64,000 nt of DNA from Incurvaria masculella (GCA_946894095.1 OX335645.2:17445001-17509000); one strand, 5' to 3'. Positions 23,050-34,210 are shown, numbered from the stretch's first letter. A program made the numbers and translations. Notes: a model not told the origin generated them from the letters alone.

Positions 23050-23395
23050 TGACTCATGTAACTGGACAAGAATGGCTACTAAGATGTTACCCGAACACGC
23101 TGCATTCCCGTAGTAATTTGTTAACATTCCAAGACCCCTTTATGAGCACGGCTACATTAAGCTTCGACCTTCCAATATATTTGTACCAACCCTGGCAGGC
23201 TTACCTACCACCTAGTAACAAGGGAAAGGTTTTACATGGATTCCTAAAAATGAAAAAGCTCGGATTTGTAACAATATGTATTTATCCAACTCAGAAAGAG
23301 AAAGAAAGGGGTCCATGAACGGGACGGAAATTGATTCCATGCCATCTGGCATGAGGCGCAAGACTCCGCGCCCAGAACTACAAGCCGCTTCCGTA
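23050..23395 (-). mobile_element. SINE family 1, strongly diverged
   Basis: Blocks GAGCACGGCTACATT, CTTACCTACCACCTAGTA, TTTTACATGGATTCC, TTATCCAACTCAGAAAGAG and GCATGAGGCGCAAGACTCCG follow the family order with gaps. An old copy with a decayed head. Confidence 0.65.
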
Positions 23396-23811
23396 TCGCT
23401 TAAATTTTGCAATCAAAACATTCTTTCGGGCCACAAAACAACTTCTGACCGAGATATGATCACCAAGGCATGCGCACTCGCCTCAAAGCGAGCAGAACCC
23501 CACCGAATGAGTCGCTCAATTGACTTTATGCGCGAAACGTGATCCTCGACTCGTGCGCATGTTGAGCCTGGCTCTTGTACTCACCGGCCGTGACGATAAT
23601 AGTAGTCATGCCTACGTGTATTACAGTACAGATAAAATTATAGCTCAGTTATAGACTTCGATTAGGCTGGCAAATCTGCGCCTATCTTATCTATCTAGAC
23701 CGCGATTCTTGAATAATGCCGTTCAATGACTGTGACGTTTCAATCGATAAACATTCCTCCGAAAGGAACGAAACATTCCTCGTGGGTGAATCAGTCTGAC
23801 AAAATTTCTAC

Positions 23812-23935
23812 TGTCGTATTCAGAGTAGGCGGACTAACTTTAGTGCGCGGATTATTGCCGGACTAAACCGAATTTTTGTATGGTTAGTCCGGTGCTAATA
23901 CCATACTAAGTTTTGACTTGAATACGACTGTTAGT
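23812..23935. mobile_element. GGACTAACC-type MITE
   Basis: CGTATTCAGAGTAGGCGGAC at the left and GTCCGGTGCTAATACCATAC..TTGAATACG at the right form short inverted ends (CGTATTCA / TGAATACG). The interior repeats GGACTAA in both orientations. Same family as 8387-8505. Confidence 0.6.
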
Positions 23936-24124
23936 TGATAACCGTTGATCTTTGTTGAGGTTAGTACGGAAATCTCAAATTTTGGTAACAACTTAGACTA
24001 ATGCACTCGGCACCAATAGCTTTTGTTTGAATATAATCCAGAATCGATTTAACTTCTGTGTTTGTGCTCTGGAGTCGTTAAATCAGAAATCTGAAAGTGT
24101 CTGATAATCCTACAACACCGACTG

Positions 24125-24345
24125 GCTTTTTCCTGAGTGTGGCAGCGTTGGTCGTCTGCACACAACCTGCAACACGGTCTAGATATGGGAACATTTTCGG
24201 CAGCGATGGGCATCTGTACGCAACCTGCAACACCACTAGATACTGGGGGGTTTTTAATGAGTATGGCAGCATTGGTCATCTGCACACAACCTGCAACACG
24301 GTCTAGATATAGGAACCTTTTCGGCAACGTTGGGCATATGTACGG
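24125..24345. repeat. minisatellite, 124-bp higher-order unit of two ~62-bp monomers
   Basis: The core ACAACCTGCAACAC recurs with a 124-bp period (TCTGCACACAACC at 24155 and 24279). A variant monomer between them starts at 24213 and a decayed fourth lies near 24334. Overlapping frames on both strands arise from this repetition and are not genes. Confidence 0.75.
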
Positions 24346-24532
24346 AGCGCATCACCCTCGGCGCCACAGGAGGCATTGGAATTTGGAGAATTGGGTCCTA
24401 TGTGTGGCGTCTCGGGTGATGCTCTTTGTACATATGCTGCAACACCGATTCCTGAGCTTTTATTTCGTGCGAATTTTATCACTAGGGTTTTCTTTATGTC
24501 TAACCTTGACTCTGTTCTGCTTCACCGTAATA

Positions 24533-24650
24533 AAGGTGCTGGCATTCGTAATGAAAATGCACTTATCCAAGAAAGTGAAAGAAAGTGGTGCTTGAACAGG
24601 GCAACACCTCTCGCATGAAAGTCCTCTAACCCCTAAACCACGAACGGCCC
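24533..24650 (-). mobile_element. SINE family 1 head-proximal fragment
   Basis: On the minus strand, GGTTTAGGGGTTAGAGGACT, TTCATGCGAGAGGTG and CAAGCACCACTTTCTTTC match the head region of the copy at 6521. Only the first ~115 bp remains. Confidence 0.65.
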
Positions 24651-24707
24651 CGTAGGGTCCGTCTACTATGTAATTCTACATATTTTTTCGTAATGCGACT
24701 AACCCCT

Positions 24708-25088
24708 GTTTTCACCACCTCCAGTTACCTGAAATCCTATAAGTAACTTTCGGTAACATTGCATATTTACCCCCTGTTTTCACCACCGCCAGTTACCTGA
24801 AATCAGATAAGTAACTTTCGGTTACATGGCATATTTGTATGGTGTAACCGAAATGTAACTTAGGGATTTTTGTAGCTGGAGGTGGTGGTAACGGGCGTAC
24901 ATGGTGTAACCGAAAAGTAACTTTGAGATTTTTGTAGCTGGAGGTGGTGGTAACGGGCGTACATGGTGTAACCGAAAAGTAACGTTGAGATTTTTGTAGC
25001 TGGAGGTGGTGGTAACGGGCGTACATGGTGTAACCGAAAAGTAACTTTGAGATTTTTGTAGCTGGAGGTGATGGAAACGGGCGCGAGT
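24708..25088. repeat. hairpin element with arm amplified into a 62-bp tandem array
   Basis: Two copies of the left arm (CTGTTTTCACCACC..TAAGTAACTTTCGGT, 24710 and 24777) are followed by four copies of the right arm. The right-arm unit GGTGTAACCGAAAAGTAACT.. starts at 24841, 24903, 24965 and 25027, exactly 62 bp apart. Left and right arms are imperfect inverted complements. The single-copy form is at 3250-3363. Confidence 0.88.
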
Positions 25089-25189
25089 AGAGTGCCAAGT
25101 GGTCATGTTAGTTTTTCTCCGTTTGCCGCGCTCTCGTTTAAATCGATTCACTGTGTTATCTTGGTCGACGTGCGCTCAGATAAATGAAT

Positions 25190-25450
25190 CTAAATCCGCT
25201 GTCGAGTGGCCACCACGCGCCGCGCCACCACCAGCCGGCTCGATGACTTTATTTGCGTCTCGTTCGGAACCGGCTCTGTGCCACGCAATAACAACTATAG
25301 TGCCGTCCGCGCTGCACGCCTCGTCCGCCGTAGTCGCGCGTGTGCTGGAAGTGGTAGCCGGTAGGCGGCAGGCGGCGGCGGGGAGGGAGAGAGGGGGAAG
25401 CACGTGACAGCGACGCAGGTGAGCGGCCGCGTGGACGAGCGCCGGTCACC
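25190..25450. promoter_or_regulatory. CpG-rich patch inside the sky intron
   Basis: GC-rich (CACCACGCGCCGCGCCACCA, AGGCGGCAGGCGGCGGCGGG) with overlapping frames on both strands that lack any protein motif. A candidate regulatory region only. Confidence 0.25.
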
Positions 25451-25526
25451 TGCCGGCGCGTTGTGCTATTTATTGTTACCCATAAATATTTCATCATCAA
25501 CAATGGGGAGGACGGCTACCAAATCC

Positions 25527-25709
25527 TACCACCAGGTGGCGCCACATAAAACTATCCCACAGTTTCATTTCAAGGTTATAGGTTGTTGACCAAATAGCTA
25601 CCTTGAAATGGATGTGAAACACGGACAATGTGATTGCCTGTGATTCGCGATTAAACATAACCTCTACGTGATAGCTTGCCATAGTTTTATGTGGCGCCAT
25701 CTGGTGGTA
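25527..25709. mobile_element. 183-bp MITE with 29-bp inverted ends
   Basis: TACCACCAGGTGGCGCCACA..TAAAACTAT at the left and ATAGTTTTATGTGGCGCCAT..CTGGTGGTA at the right are inverted with about one mismatch. The interior is AT-rich and non-coding. No clear target-site duplication is visible. Confidence 0.8.
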
Positions 25710-25773
25710 AAGCTTTGCGCCGTGCACCCCATTGTGCAGTATTTGGGGTTTTTGATGAGTTTCACCCACCGAA

Positions 25774-26100
25774 GAGAGAAGAAAGGAGAAGTGGCAGGCG
25801 GTCGATATCGCGACTCTGCCGTATGGCCAATGCACACCGAAACGATTCCGTTTTTGGATCCGGCGGCGCGTCGCGGCGTCGTATGGCACACAGTCGAAAC
25901 ATGCCACAGCGCGCGAATGTGCTCTGAAAATGCGTTCGTCAAGTCAGTTCCCACCCCACAAAAAACTCTCCAATACGTGTGCGACTATGTTTGCATTTGG
26001 CATGTACGTTTAAGTTGGATTGGTGTTTTAGAAAATTTGGAGACAGCGGGTCTCCTATTAGGCGCGCTAAAAGGCATATCTCCTTCCGTTTTGAGGAAAC
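25774..26100. repeat. dispersed ~300-bp repeat, copy 2 of 2
   Basis: Collinear with 6127-6430 (AGAAGTGGC..GATATCGCG, AGCGCGCGAATGTGCTCT, TTCGTCAAGTCAGTTCCCACCC, GGAGACAGCGGGTCTC). The 171-codon frame through it also crosses the neighbouring MITE and is not a gene. Confidence 0.7.
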
Positions 26101-27010
26101 TTCTTGTCAAATTCACAGAGAGCCCTTTCTTTTCTCCGGCAGTCGAGTTCGTCTTTACACATTTCTTTATTTGCTATATTTAAACCGAATCATGTCTTTG
26201 ATGTTTGAGGTTTTGCTCATGATTTTTCATCATTTCCTTCAGCTGGAAGTGTATCCTTTGCTATTTCGCCGTCTGTACTCGCCGGATCTGATGCCAGGTG
26301 CACTCCGTGTTAGGAAGCGAGCAAGTCGGCGGGTAATAACACTGCGTTGTCATAATGACAGGTGGAACTAATAACGGAAGTGCCTGGCGGTTCCGACTAA
26401 CAATACTGTATTGTTGCAAACGAATGGCTCACTACCGCTTATGGAATGTGCGTGTTGTAGGCGGCCTCAAAAATATATGTGTGTTTTAGTGTTTGTGGTT
26501 AAAATTCCCTTTTCCCGGCCACCATATTCACTCGGTCATTACCAAAAATTGTTTTTGCATACTATATAAGTTTTAGGTTTTTCAACGACATCTACTTTGA
26601 AGCATTGTAACAAAATTTAGAAAATAACCGGAAAAGCAATTGACATTCGTCTAAAGCAGAATTTGTCTTGCTGATCTCTGAAGCTAGGAGCGATGCTTGC
26701 CTTATCTCCTAGTAGATGTCGCTGCGCTCAGGCATTTTGACTATAATGATTGAGATGTCAATCTATTTGCTGTCGTCACTAATGTCGATTTTGGTATCGG
26801 ACACTATGCAATTGGAAATATTTTGCTTAAAAAACGTATATTTAATGTTCTCTCCATAGTCGTTTTCAAAATATTTTCACTATTTCTCAATCTTCAATAT
26901 TTTGCCCACCTATCAAGTGCTCTTGTACGAGGCACATTATACGTATAGTTTTGGGAGATGATTCTAGATTGGATTCTAGAATAAGTCGTGAAACAGCATC
27001 GACCATTGAC
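26101..27010. other. no gene seen
   Basis: AT-rich intronic DNA. A short ATGACAGGTGG at 26350 echoes the repeat at 10455-11310. CGACATCTACTTTGAAG and GTAGATGTCGCTG (26587, 26713) are near-inverted short blocks. Confidence 0.4.
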
Positions 27011-27555
27011 TTAAGGTGGGCCTTCCCGCTTAATTCCCCATACAAACGTGGAAAGAAGATCGTGGTCTATTTATTGTCAGAGATCCAAAATTATACTCAA
27101 AACAGCTTTATTTGATTGAACTAGATGTCTAATGACCATTAGCAGTGTAAAAAACTGTTTGGTTTCTAAGTTATGAGGTCCGAAAGTTCGAATTTTTCGC
27201 GCGTTTTATACAATAACTTCGGAGGTAGATTAATCAACAATAAATTGAAAACATCTTAAAGCGATTCGTCGTCAGACATAGCTTTATGTCAATTTATAAT
27301 CAATTTAGTTTCCGTTAGATTTTAGAACACTGCGGTCGTGATTTTCTTTTAGCTATAAGCCGTTTTGTAATTATAATTTTGGTAAATCTTACTAAATCAA
27401 ACACTATGCGCATTGTCTGGTTTGTGGACATGTTGCATCCTGCTCATCGCGGAGCTTGTATTTTTCTTTGAAACAGAGAAGGTCCCAGAGCGCAATAGCA
27501 CGGTTTTTCACCGTGCCCGCGAATGAGTTAGTCCCGCCGGGAAGGGCCACCTTAA
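27011..27555 (-). mobile_element. T1 TTAA-flanked MITE, full length
   Basis: 545 bp with TTAAGGTGGGCC..GGCCACCTTAA ends. The interior is collinear with the other T1 copies and carries several private substitutions. Confidence 0.9.
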
Positions 27556-27879
27556 GCATCGACACTTCACGTGTTGTGGCGAAGCAGTCGCTGCGTCGCG
27601 TCGCGGGAGCAAGGCATGGTGTGAAAGTCGCTCGCATACCTGACCGGGCCCGGTGTTGCACACACGACGCCGGTGACTCACGACGGAGGCTGGTCCGACC
27701 TTGCCGCGCCGCACCTCGCCTCCACCTACGCGACACCGGTTTGTCCGTACAATCACTCCGGACTAATTGTGTTAGCTTCATAATACCGCCCCGTGATCCG
27801 ATTAACCTCGTAGCAAGCTGTGCCGTTACCTTTGAGTCGACGATAGGCACTTTTAGGCTTTTAGTCATCAATTTATTTA
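27556..27879. other. GC-rich intronic stretch, no gene seen
   Basis: A long frame crosses this stretch together with the MITE end and a SINE, which argues against coding. The GC-rich part (27580-27740) could be regulatory, but nothing specific is visible. Confidence 0.3.
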
Positions 27880-28233
27880 ACTGGGCATGGATGGCCACAC
27901 TCACCGTCATAATATTAGCCCAACACGTCGCATTCCCGAAGACATTAGTTACCATGGGAGTACCTTCCCTCTATGACCACGGCTGCATTGAACTGGTCGG
28001 TAAACACCGTCATTTTTCATTGCCGTTTCGATCCAATGCGATGGCACATCCCGGGCGGGCTTACCCTACCACCTCATAGGGGAGGAATAGGACCTACAGT
28101 TTTACTTGGCTCGTATTCGTAACAAAATGTTCTTATCCAGCGAAAAATAGTAAGAATAGTGGTGCATGAACGGGGCAGAAATTCGAACCAATGACCTCTG
28201 GCATGGAAGGCAAATCCACACGCCCCTGCGCCG
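27880..28233 (-). mobile_element. SINE family 1, near full length, diverged
   Basis: The body blocks from TGGGCATGGATGGC to GTGGTGCATGAACGGGGC are present, followed by a recognisable head on the minus strand (GCGGCTCACGGCGCAGGGGC) with a weak B-box (GGTTCGAATTTC). Confidence 0.8.
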
Positions 28234-29312
28234 TGAGCCGCTGCTAAAACGCGGTTTTACGTTAATCGTAGCGTAAGGCGTCCGTCAAGCCTTGATCTAG
28301 GCTCCTGCGGACACTCATGGGGGTTCGAAATTTCTCGGAAGCTGCGACAACCATGCCTGTGAGTTAGCAGTGGCAGAAAGTACACTCTGACGATTAGATA
28401 GATTTTTTTTCTAATTGAATGTTGATTTATAATACTCCTTGCTCTACCATACGCACAGCTCGGTCGAATTTTTTTTTTCGCTAGAATTAGAAATGTAGAC
28501 AGCCAGAACACGTTTTTGTTTCTTGTATTAAAAATATTACTAAAGCGGACCAAGAAAACTAGCACGCGGGCATTACTAATCACTTCAGCTAGCGTTTTAT
28601 AACTCTGGATTCCCCAGACCCGCTTCCACTACATACCTACGTAGGTACCCACATTCATATTGACATCGCGCGCTACAACACTGCGGTGAGTATCAGTTGG
28701 GCTCCGTGCCCACTAGCGAAAATAAGACTAGCAACGAGAATATTTTTTCAGGTCGCCATCTGATAAGGTTCATGCGATAGGCGACGCTATCTGCTATCAG
28801 GACGCCGACACGCCTATTACGTTTTATATTTTTTTCTTAATTCATTTCCCGCGATGAAAGAAAAATTGGTAGATTTTCGTTTATGAAAGGGAGAAACGAG
28901 AATAATCCGTAGAAGTCTATCGCATCTACTCTCACAATATTATCGCATCACACCGCATTTCCGAAAGAACTAGGGGCCATGCCATGACCGCTTCTCTTTT
29001 TCGCTTTATTTATGTGCGGCCACACTGAACTGCGGCAACAAGAATACACTGTTTTACAAGCCTACAACTTTATAGAAAATAGAAAAGGGCCTACAAATGG
29101 TATAAGATGACTTTCGTTATTCTGTTTCAACTTATCTACTGTGAATGTTGTAATCTCCTATGAGTATTTAAATATGGTTGGAAACTGACGCGGAAATGTA
29201 TACGTATGCGTCACCTAATGTATTGTTAGCCGCAATCTTTTTTTTCAACAGATTTTACCCATATCCGGCCTAAATAAATGTTTACTCATTGAAGTGACCC
29301 TCAAACAAACAT
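28234..29312. other. no gene seen; SINE remnant at ~28930-29000
   Basis: ATATTATCGCATCACACCGC..TTTCCGAAAGAACTAGGGGC is a decayed SINE family 1 tail. Otherwise unassigned AT-rich DNA. Confidence 0.4.
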
Positions 29313-29861
29313 TTAAGGTGGCCCAACCCGGCGGGACTAACTCATTCGCGGGCTCGGTACAAAACCGTGCTGTAGCGCTCTGGGACCTTCTCTGTTTCAA
29401 AGAATAAGACTGGCTTCGTGATGAGGAAGATGCAACACGTCCACAAAAAAGACAATGTGCATAGTGTATGATTTGGTAAGATTTACGAAAATTTTAATTA
29501 CAAGACGACTTATAGCTAAAAGTAAACCACGACCGCTGTGGTTAAAAATCTAACAAAAACCAAATAGATTATAAAACTTGATTAAATAAGACATGTCTGA
29601 TGACTAATTTTTTAAGATGTTCTTACTTTATCATTGCGTAATAAACCACCAAAGTTATTGTATAAAACGCGCGAAAAATTCGAACTTTCGGACCTTATAA
29701 CTTAGAAACCAAACATAATTTTACAATGCCAATGGCCATCAGACATCTAGTTCGATCAAATACAGCTATTTTGAGCAAAATTTTGGATCGCTGACAAGAA
29801 ATATGGGCGTGATCTTCTTTCCCCTTTTGTATGGGGAGATGAGCGGGATGGGCCACCTTAA
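29313..29861 (+). mobile_element. T1 TTAA-flanked MITE, full length
   Basis: 549 bp, TTAAGGTGGCCCAACCCGGC..GCGGGATGGGCCACCTTAA. Opposite orientation to the copies at 5585, 11609, 27011 and 40456. Confidence 0.9.
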
Positions 29862-30034
29862 GTCAACATTCAAATCCTTTTTACAAGATTGCCTAAAAAG
29901 GAATGTTATGGTTTTTGCATGACTGCCATTCAACGAGTGGCTTTACACGACTGCCCAAAAATAGTGTTATGTTTACAGGGTTCATTAACTATGTATGTAT
30001 GTGAGTGAGTTTCTTTCTCCCAATAAATTTCTAA

Positions 30035-30215
30035 ACACAATTTTTCATTGCCGCTTCGACCATATTTTCATTCAACGCGACAGTACCATCAGGGCGGTGG
30101 CAGGGGATACATTGATTCAGAACCATGGAACGCCGAACGAAATGCGTTCATCCAACTCGGACAGAGAAAGAAAACGGGCTTATGCCAGCCAGGGTTCAAT
30201 CCCCTGGGCTAGCAT
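30035..30215 (-). mobile_element. SINE family 1 fragment
   Basis: Blocks CACAATTTTTCATTGCCGC, ATTGATTCAGAACCATGGAA, TCATCCAACTCGGACAGAG and a B-box-like GGATTGAACCCTGG on the minus strand. It supplies the first part of the longest open frame of the window (29995-30735), which is therefore spurious there. Confidence 0.7.
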
Positions 30216-32177
30216 AGATAGCAAGACGATCTGCTCATTTTTGTCGACATTCGAATGTATTGACTCTGAAAAAAAAATGGCAGACATAGCTTGTCCGCGT
30301 TACGTAAGTTTGTTATTTAGCGTCGGTCGTTCCGCGTCGTCTTGGCAGCGTCCGCCGCGAAGCGGAGCGCGCTTGGTACGCGCGTACCGAACCAACACAC
30401 GCTATCTGGATCCGACCGTCCGCGCCCATTGTCATTATGTAAATGTTTCTATCAAGATCTGTGCCATTTCGCCATCATCGCCATCATCGCTCTATGGAGA
30501 ACCCCTAATTCGTAAAACTTCTGCCGTAATACCAACAAACTGTCTGTGTTCTATATTCAACCATGGATGTATGTATATTCTAACATCGCTCGACAGACAG
30601 GGAATGCAGAAATTCACTGAGGACATTCAAAAAAGGAGAAGCAACCGATCCTCTAGATCAGATCGTGCTCAACCTTTATTTGTTGAGGGCCAACAGAGAG
30701 ACATACATGTTTTAAGGGCCGCATTACTAAATTGATTTTGTCGTGTATTCGTGCCTTGTGTATTATTTTGTGGGTGCACAGGTAGTGACTAGGACACGAA
30801 GGATGACATGGAAGTATTGGCTAAATCCGAGAAATTTACATGCAAATCAAATTAAATTCGACTTGTGTGATTTTTTTCAGGGTCGCATGAAAAGTTATGA
30901 AGGGGCGCGGGTTGAGTTTCGCTGCTGTAGATCCTTTATGTATTAATAGTGGCCATATGCCGCGTTAATATATGTGCTTCGATTAGGTATCGGGTACATT
31001 TCGAGCTTGCGTAACGCTAATAATTCTGTTTGTGCGTGTATTTAATTTCGGCCACGATTATCGTACGTTGTCGATCGCTGCAGCAAATGGTCAATTCACG
31101 TTTTGTCACTTAACATGTTTGGCGTCGTCCAAGGCTGACACGTCGCCGCCGCGGCAGCGTCGCTCGAAAAGTTTCCACAGAGTTTAATGGCCCCTACACC
31201 AGAGCCCCTAGTCGGACTTCTCGCCTAAATCGGCGTTTACGGAATATTGAAATCTTTGACGAAGGCTATTTTTTGCTCGAACTTTTATAACTAACTGAAC
31301 TAAGTCTACACATATCATGTATTTTCTTTTGACGTATCCAAGTGTGCATAGTCACCATAAGGAAAAACGAAATAAATAAAATAAAATAAAATTTGAAGTT
31401 ACGTAAAAACGTCAAACGCATACAAATGTTACTATAGTTCTCAAAACTGTGACAGCTGTCATCGAAATCCCGCCTATGAAATTCTTAATTTTCCAACGGT
31501 ATTTATGATCTGTGGCAACGTCGTACTTTATGGGATAGTATATTTTCAATATCGTCCCAGCCCTAATCGTGTCACTTGGCTTTACTTCTTCAACTTGTCA
31601 AAATCAAACTCGGACTACCAAATCCTTATGAAAACGCGGAGTCCATGGCGGCGACGATGAGTAATTTCTCAAATGTAACTCAAACTCGCAAATGTTAGTT
31701 CGTTTAACGCCCACTGCGCGGGCATTCTCCGTATTTTATTGTATTGTATTATTTATTCATCATCCATACTCGGGTTTGTCATATTTTAACATTGGCCAGT
31801 TCAGCAATACAAAACACAGCGAAGACGAACTGGAAATAAACTCCGCTGTTTTATTTTTCAACGTCCACTTAGTGTAAAATCACAAAAGTGTTTGTCTATT
31901 TCTTTAACAAAACCGTAGATACACTAAATTAACATAATATGACGAACATTTACAGTTCATGACCAATATCATTTTATATGCAAAGACTATCCCCACTAAC
32001 TAACTTGTTGCCAATTTGAGCAGGCACAGCTATCACCTCTCTCGACCATATTTTAAGGGAAAGTGATACCAAGCGTCACCGTAAGCAAGAACCATAAAAC
32101 GATGCACTGTTCCAGTGGCAACAAAACACTGTGAAACACTTGCACGTTTGGTTTTAATACTATTCGTTTTTTTTTAT
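30216..32177. other. no supported gene; repeat fragments
   Basis: The remainder of the 246-codon frame has no recognisable motif. 31195-31245 is an inverted GCGTTTACGG/CCCCTAGTCGGAC repeat. 31570-31720 matches the repeat at 21320-21500. 31780-31860 is a reversed LINE-tail-like block (ACAGCGAAGACGAACTGG). Confidence 0.4.
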
Positions 32178-32553
32178 GTGACTGGACATGGATGGCTAAT
32201 ACTACACCTTCTGTCATGGTATTAGCCCAACACACCACATGGGAACTAGGTGCCATGCCAGGACCTTTCTTATATTGCACGGCTACATTGAACTGGATGG
32301 AAAACACGGACAATTTTCATTGCCGCTTCGACCATCGTTCATCCAATGCGATGGTACCAACCCGGACGGGATAAACCCTACCACCTAGTAAGTAAGGAAG
32401 GGGACCTACAGTTTAACGTGGAATCCGAACCACGGCCAGCCTCTCTCAACGGTCGAATGGTCACCCATCCAAGACCAGACCGGAACCAGCGTTGCTTAAC
32501 TTCGGAGAGCGATCGCCGAAGTGTCGCGCCACTGGGGCCATTGAGGCTGAGTT
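32178..32553 (-). mobile_element. SINE with tRNA-like A-box and 5S-rRNA-like head
   Basis: On the minus strand the head begins CAGCCTCAATGGCCCCAGTGG. It continues CGATCGCTCTCCGAAGTTAA, GCAACGCTGG and GGTCTTGGATGGGTGACC (32460-32516). Those blocks match the internal control region and 3' half of animal 5S rRNA. The SINE family 1 body and A-tail follow. The head is thus a tRNA/5S composite. Confidence 0.8.
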
Positions 32554-32571
32554 GGTAGTAGTACATACATT

Positions 32572-32637
32572 TGAAAACGCCAGTCGATCGGTTTGGCGTA
32601 AACGCCAATTTAGGTGACAGGTCGGACTAGGGGCTCA
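32572..32637. repeat. short dispersed repeat (GCGTAAACGCC type)
   Basis: AAAACGCCAGTCGATCGG..TTGGCGTAAACGCCAATTTAGG..GGTCGGACTAGGGGCTC matches 42285-42350 closely and 22268-22335 more loosely. Confidence 0.6.
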
Positions 32638-33587
32638 AATGTCTTCGAAAACATCATACATTTCGCCGATTATGCGGTTGCAGTTTTGAAATCCATTCGG
32701 GGCGTGTATAATTGATATAAGCCGGACGCTATTTCGGTGATCAACCGGATAGTGGGTTAGGTGTTTTCTTAGCGGCCCGCGATCGACGCCGCGCTGCGAA
32801 AGATATACAGCGGCGTCTGCTATCGTCAAGACGCCGAGTTATTTTTACCGATTTTAGTATTTTGGCGTTCTTGCGTCCACCGAAAATACACATCGTTCGA
32901 CTCAAATGCTCATTACTCAGTACTCATTTCTTTAATTGTTGCGAGGATTGTGATTTTCTCTAATTCGAGTGTTGAAATTGCGTCTTACATGCATGCATAC
33001 CCTAACGCTGTTTTTCCAGAGGGGTAGGCAGATATATAGAGCGCCATAAGGTGCACACCTCTTTCGCTTCATCTACATATTTACATATTTTCATACATGG
33101 CTCTACGATGACGGATGCAACGTACCCGACCTTTACGAAGCATTGCATAGATTTGGTTGCGGTACGTTCTACTAGGCCGCCCGGGGACGACAATTCCGCT
33201 CACTTCTGCTTTGTAAATTTGTCTCGTTGTTATTTCGTTACCCATTCGTTCCATATGACCAAACCTCGATTCTTGTCACCACATCTTACATATTTCTACA
33301 TATGTAATATGTAGAGTACGTGTAATATGTAAAAAAATAGGAGATGTGTCTTGGGACACCTGGTAGTAATGAAGGTCTTTTCTCTATATTATGTATTACC
33401 TCAAGAAATACTTGAAAGTCTACGGAATAACATTTTACATACGCCAGTCGACAAGTATGAAATACACACACACTTGCACCGCCCTCGTTTACATTTCTGT
33501 CCCAACTCCCTGTATTGAGTTACGCCGGAAGGTTGAAACTTTTTTCCGTGGATCTCTGATCAGGTAAACGCGCGATAACAATCATAT
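32638..33587. other. no gene seen
   Basis: Intronic, apparently low-copy. The frame 33051-33314 has no recognisable motif. Confidence 0.4.
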
Positions 33588-33735
33588 ACCCTGTTATTAA
33601 TAAACCCAGATCACCATCTGAATAGTTATACAATGTTGTGTCCTTTGCATTGACGTGCACTGTCGAATTCGAGAGAAAGGGACAAAACATTGTAAAACTA
33701 TTCAGACGACGATCTGGGTTTATGAGTAACAGGGT
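33588..33735. mobile_element. 148-bp MITE with ~54-bp inverted ends
   Basis: ACCCTGTTATTAATAAACCC..AGATCACCATCTGAATAG at the left mirrors CTATTCAGACGACGATCT..GGGTTTATGAGTAACAGGGT at the right, extending to TACAATGTTGTG/ACAAAACATTGTA. A nearly complete foldback, non-coding. Confidence 0.8.
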
Positions 33736-34009
33736 CAGTTTTTAGAAGCGAACACCCAACCGATATAATGAGCATAGACGCAACCAACACACACACAGCA
33801 ATTAATTTCCGTATCCGTTACTGTTTTAATTTCCTGCATAAACTGCTATGGCAAATTCCTTCTGGGGTTTCGTTTCCAAAAACGCACTCATACGCCGACG
33901 AGCCATTCCATATAGATCTTCGCGACCAAATTATTTGATTGCTCTTATTGCTTCATGATTTATCGTCGGACTCGCATCAAATACGACGCCACATTTCGTT
34001 GTCATTGTA

Positions 34010-34210
34010 ACATGGGTGAAGGCGCGCCCGCGAGAGTGACTCTAGTACGCGGCGGGGCGGCGTCGGTGTGGACGGACGGACGGTCGAGTGCTCCCACGCA
34101 CGCGCTAATCTTGGCCTTGCCGCCCCCCGCCCCGGCGCCCCCCCGGCCTCCCCGCGTCACGTGCTCCGTCGGTCGACCTGCCCGCCGCCCGCTGGTGCTA
34201 GCTTAGCGTG
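34010..34210. promoter_or_regulatory. CpG-rich patch inside the sky intron
   Basis: GC-rich (GGTGAAGGCGCGCCCGCG, CCGGCGCCCCCCCGGCC) with CACGTG (34159) and GGAC repeats. A candidate enhancer or alternative promoter; no coding motif. Confidence 0.3.

Noticed and set aside
24708..25088. CRISPR-like regular repeats
   Set aside because: The units are contiguous 62-bp tandem copies without unique spacers, in a eukaryotic intron.
24793..25151. Minus-strand frames with repeated VTPCTPVTTTSSYKNLK-like peptide
   Set aside because: They translate the 62-bp array. The period is not a multiple of three and there is no gene context.
25668..26183. 171-codon open frame
   Set aside because: It crosses a MITE end and a dispersed repeat whose other copy (6127-6430) does not keep the frame.
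27456..28079. 207-codon open frame
   Set aside because: It runs through the end of a T1 MITE, a GC-rich stretch and into a SINE. A composite of non-coding elements.
29995..30735. Longest open frame of the window (246 codons)
   Set aside because: Its first part is a SINE fragment, the rest shows no protein motif, and the frame has no exon-like boundaries. Treated as chance.
32460..32516. Possible 5S rRNA gene
   Set aside because: Only the internal part resembles 5S, the ends are missing and it is attached to a SINE body.
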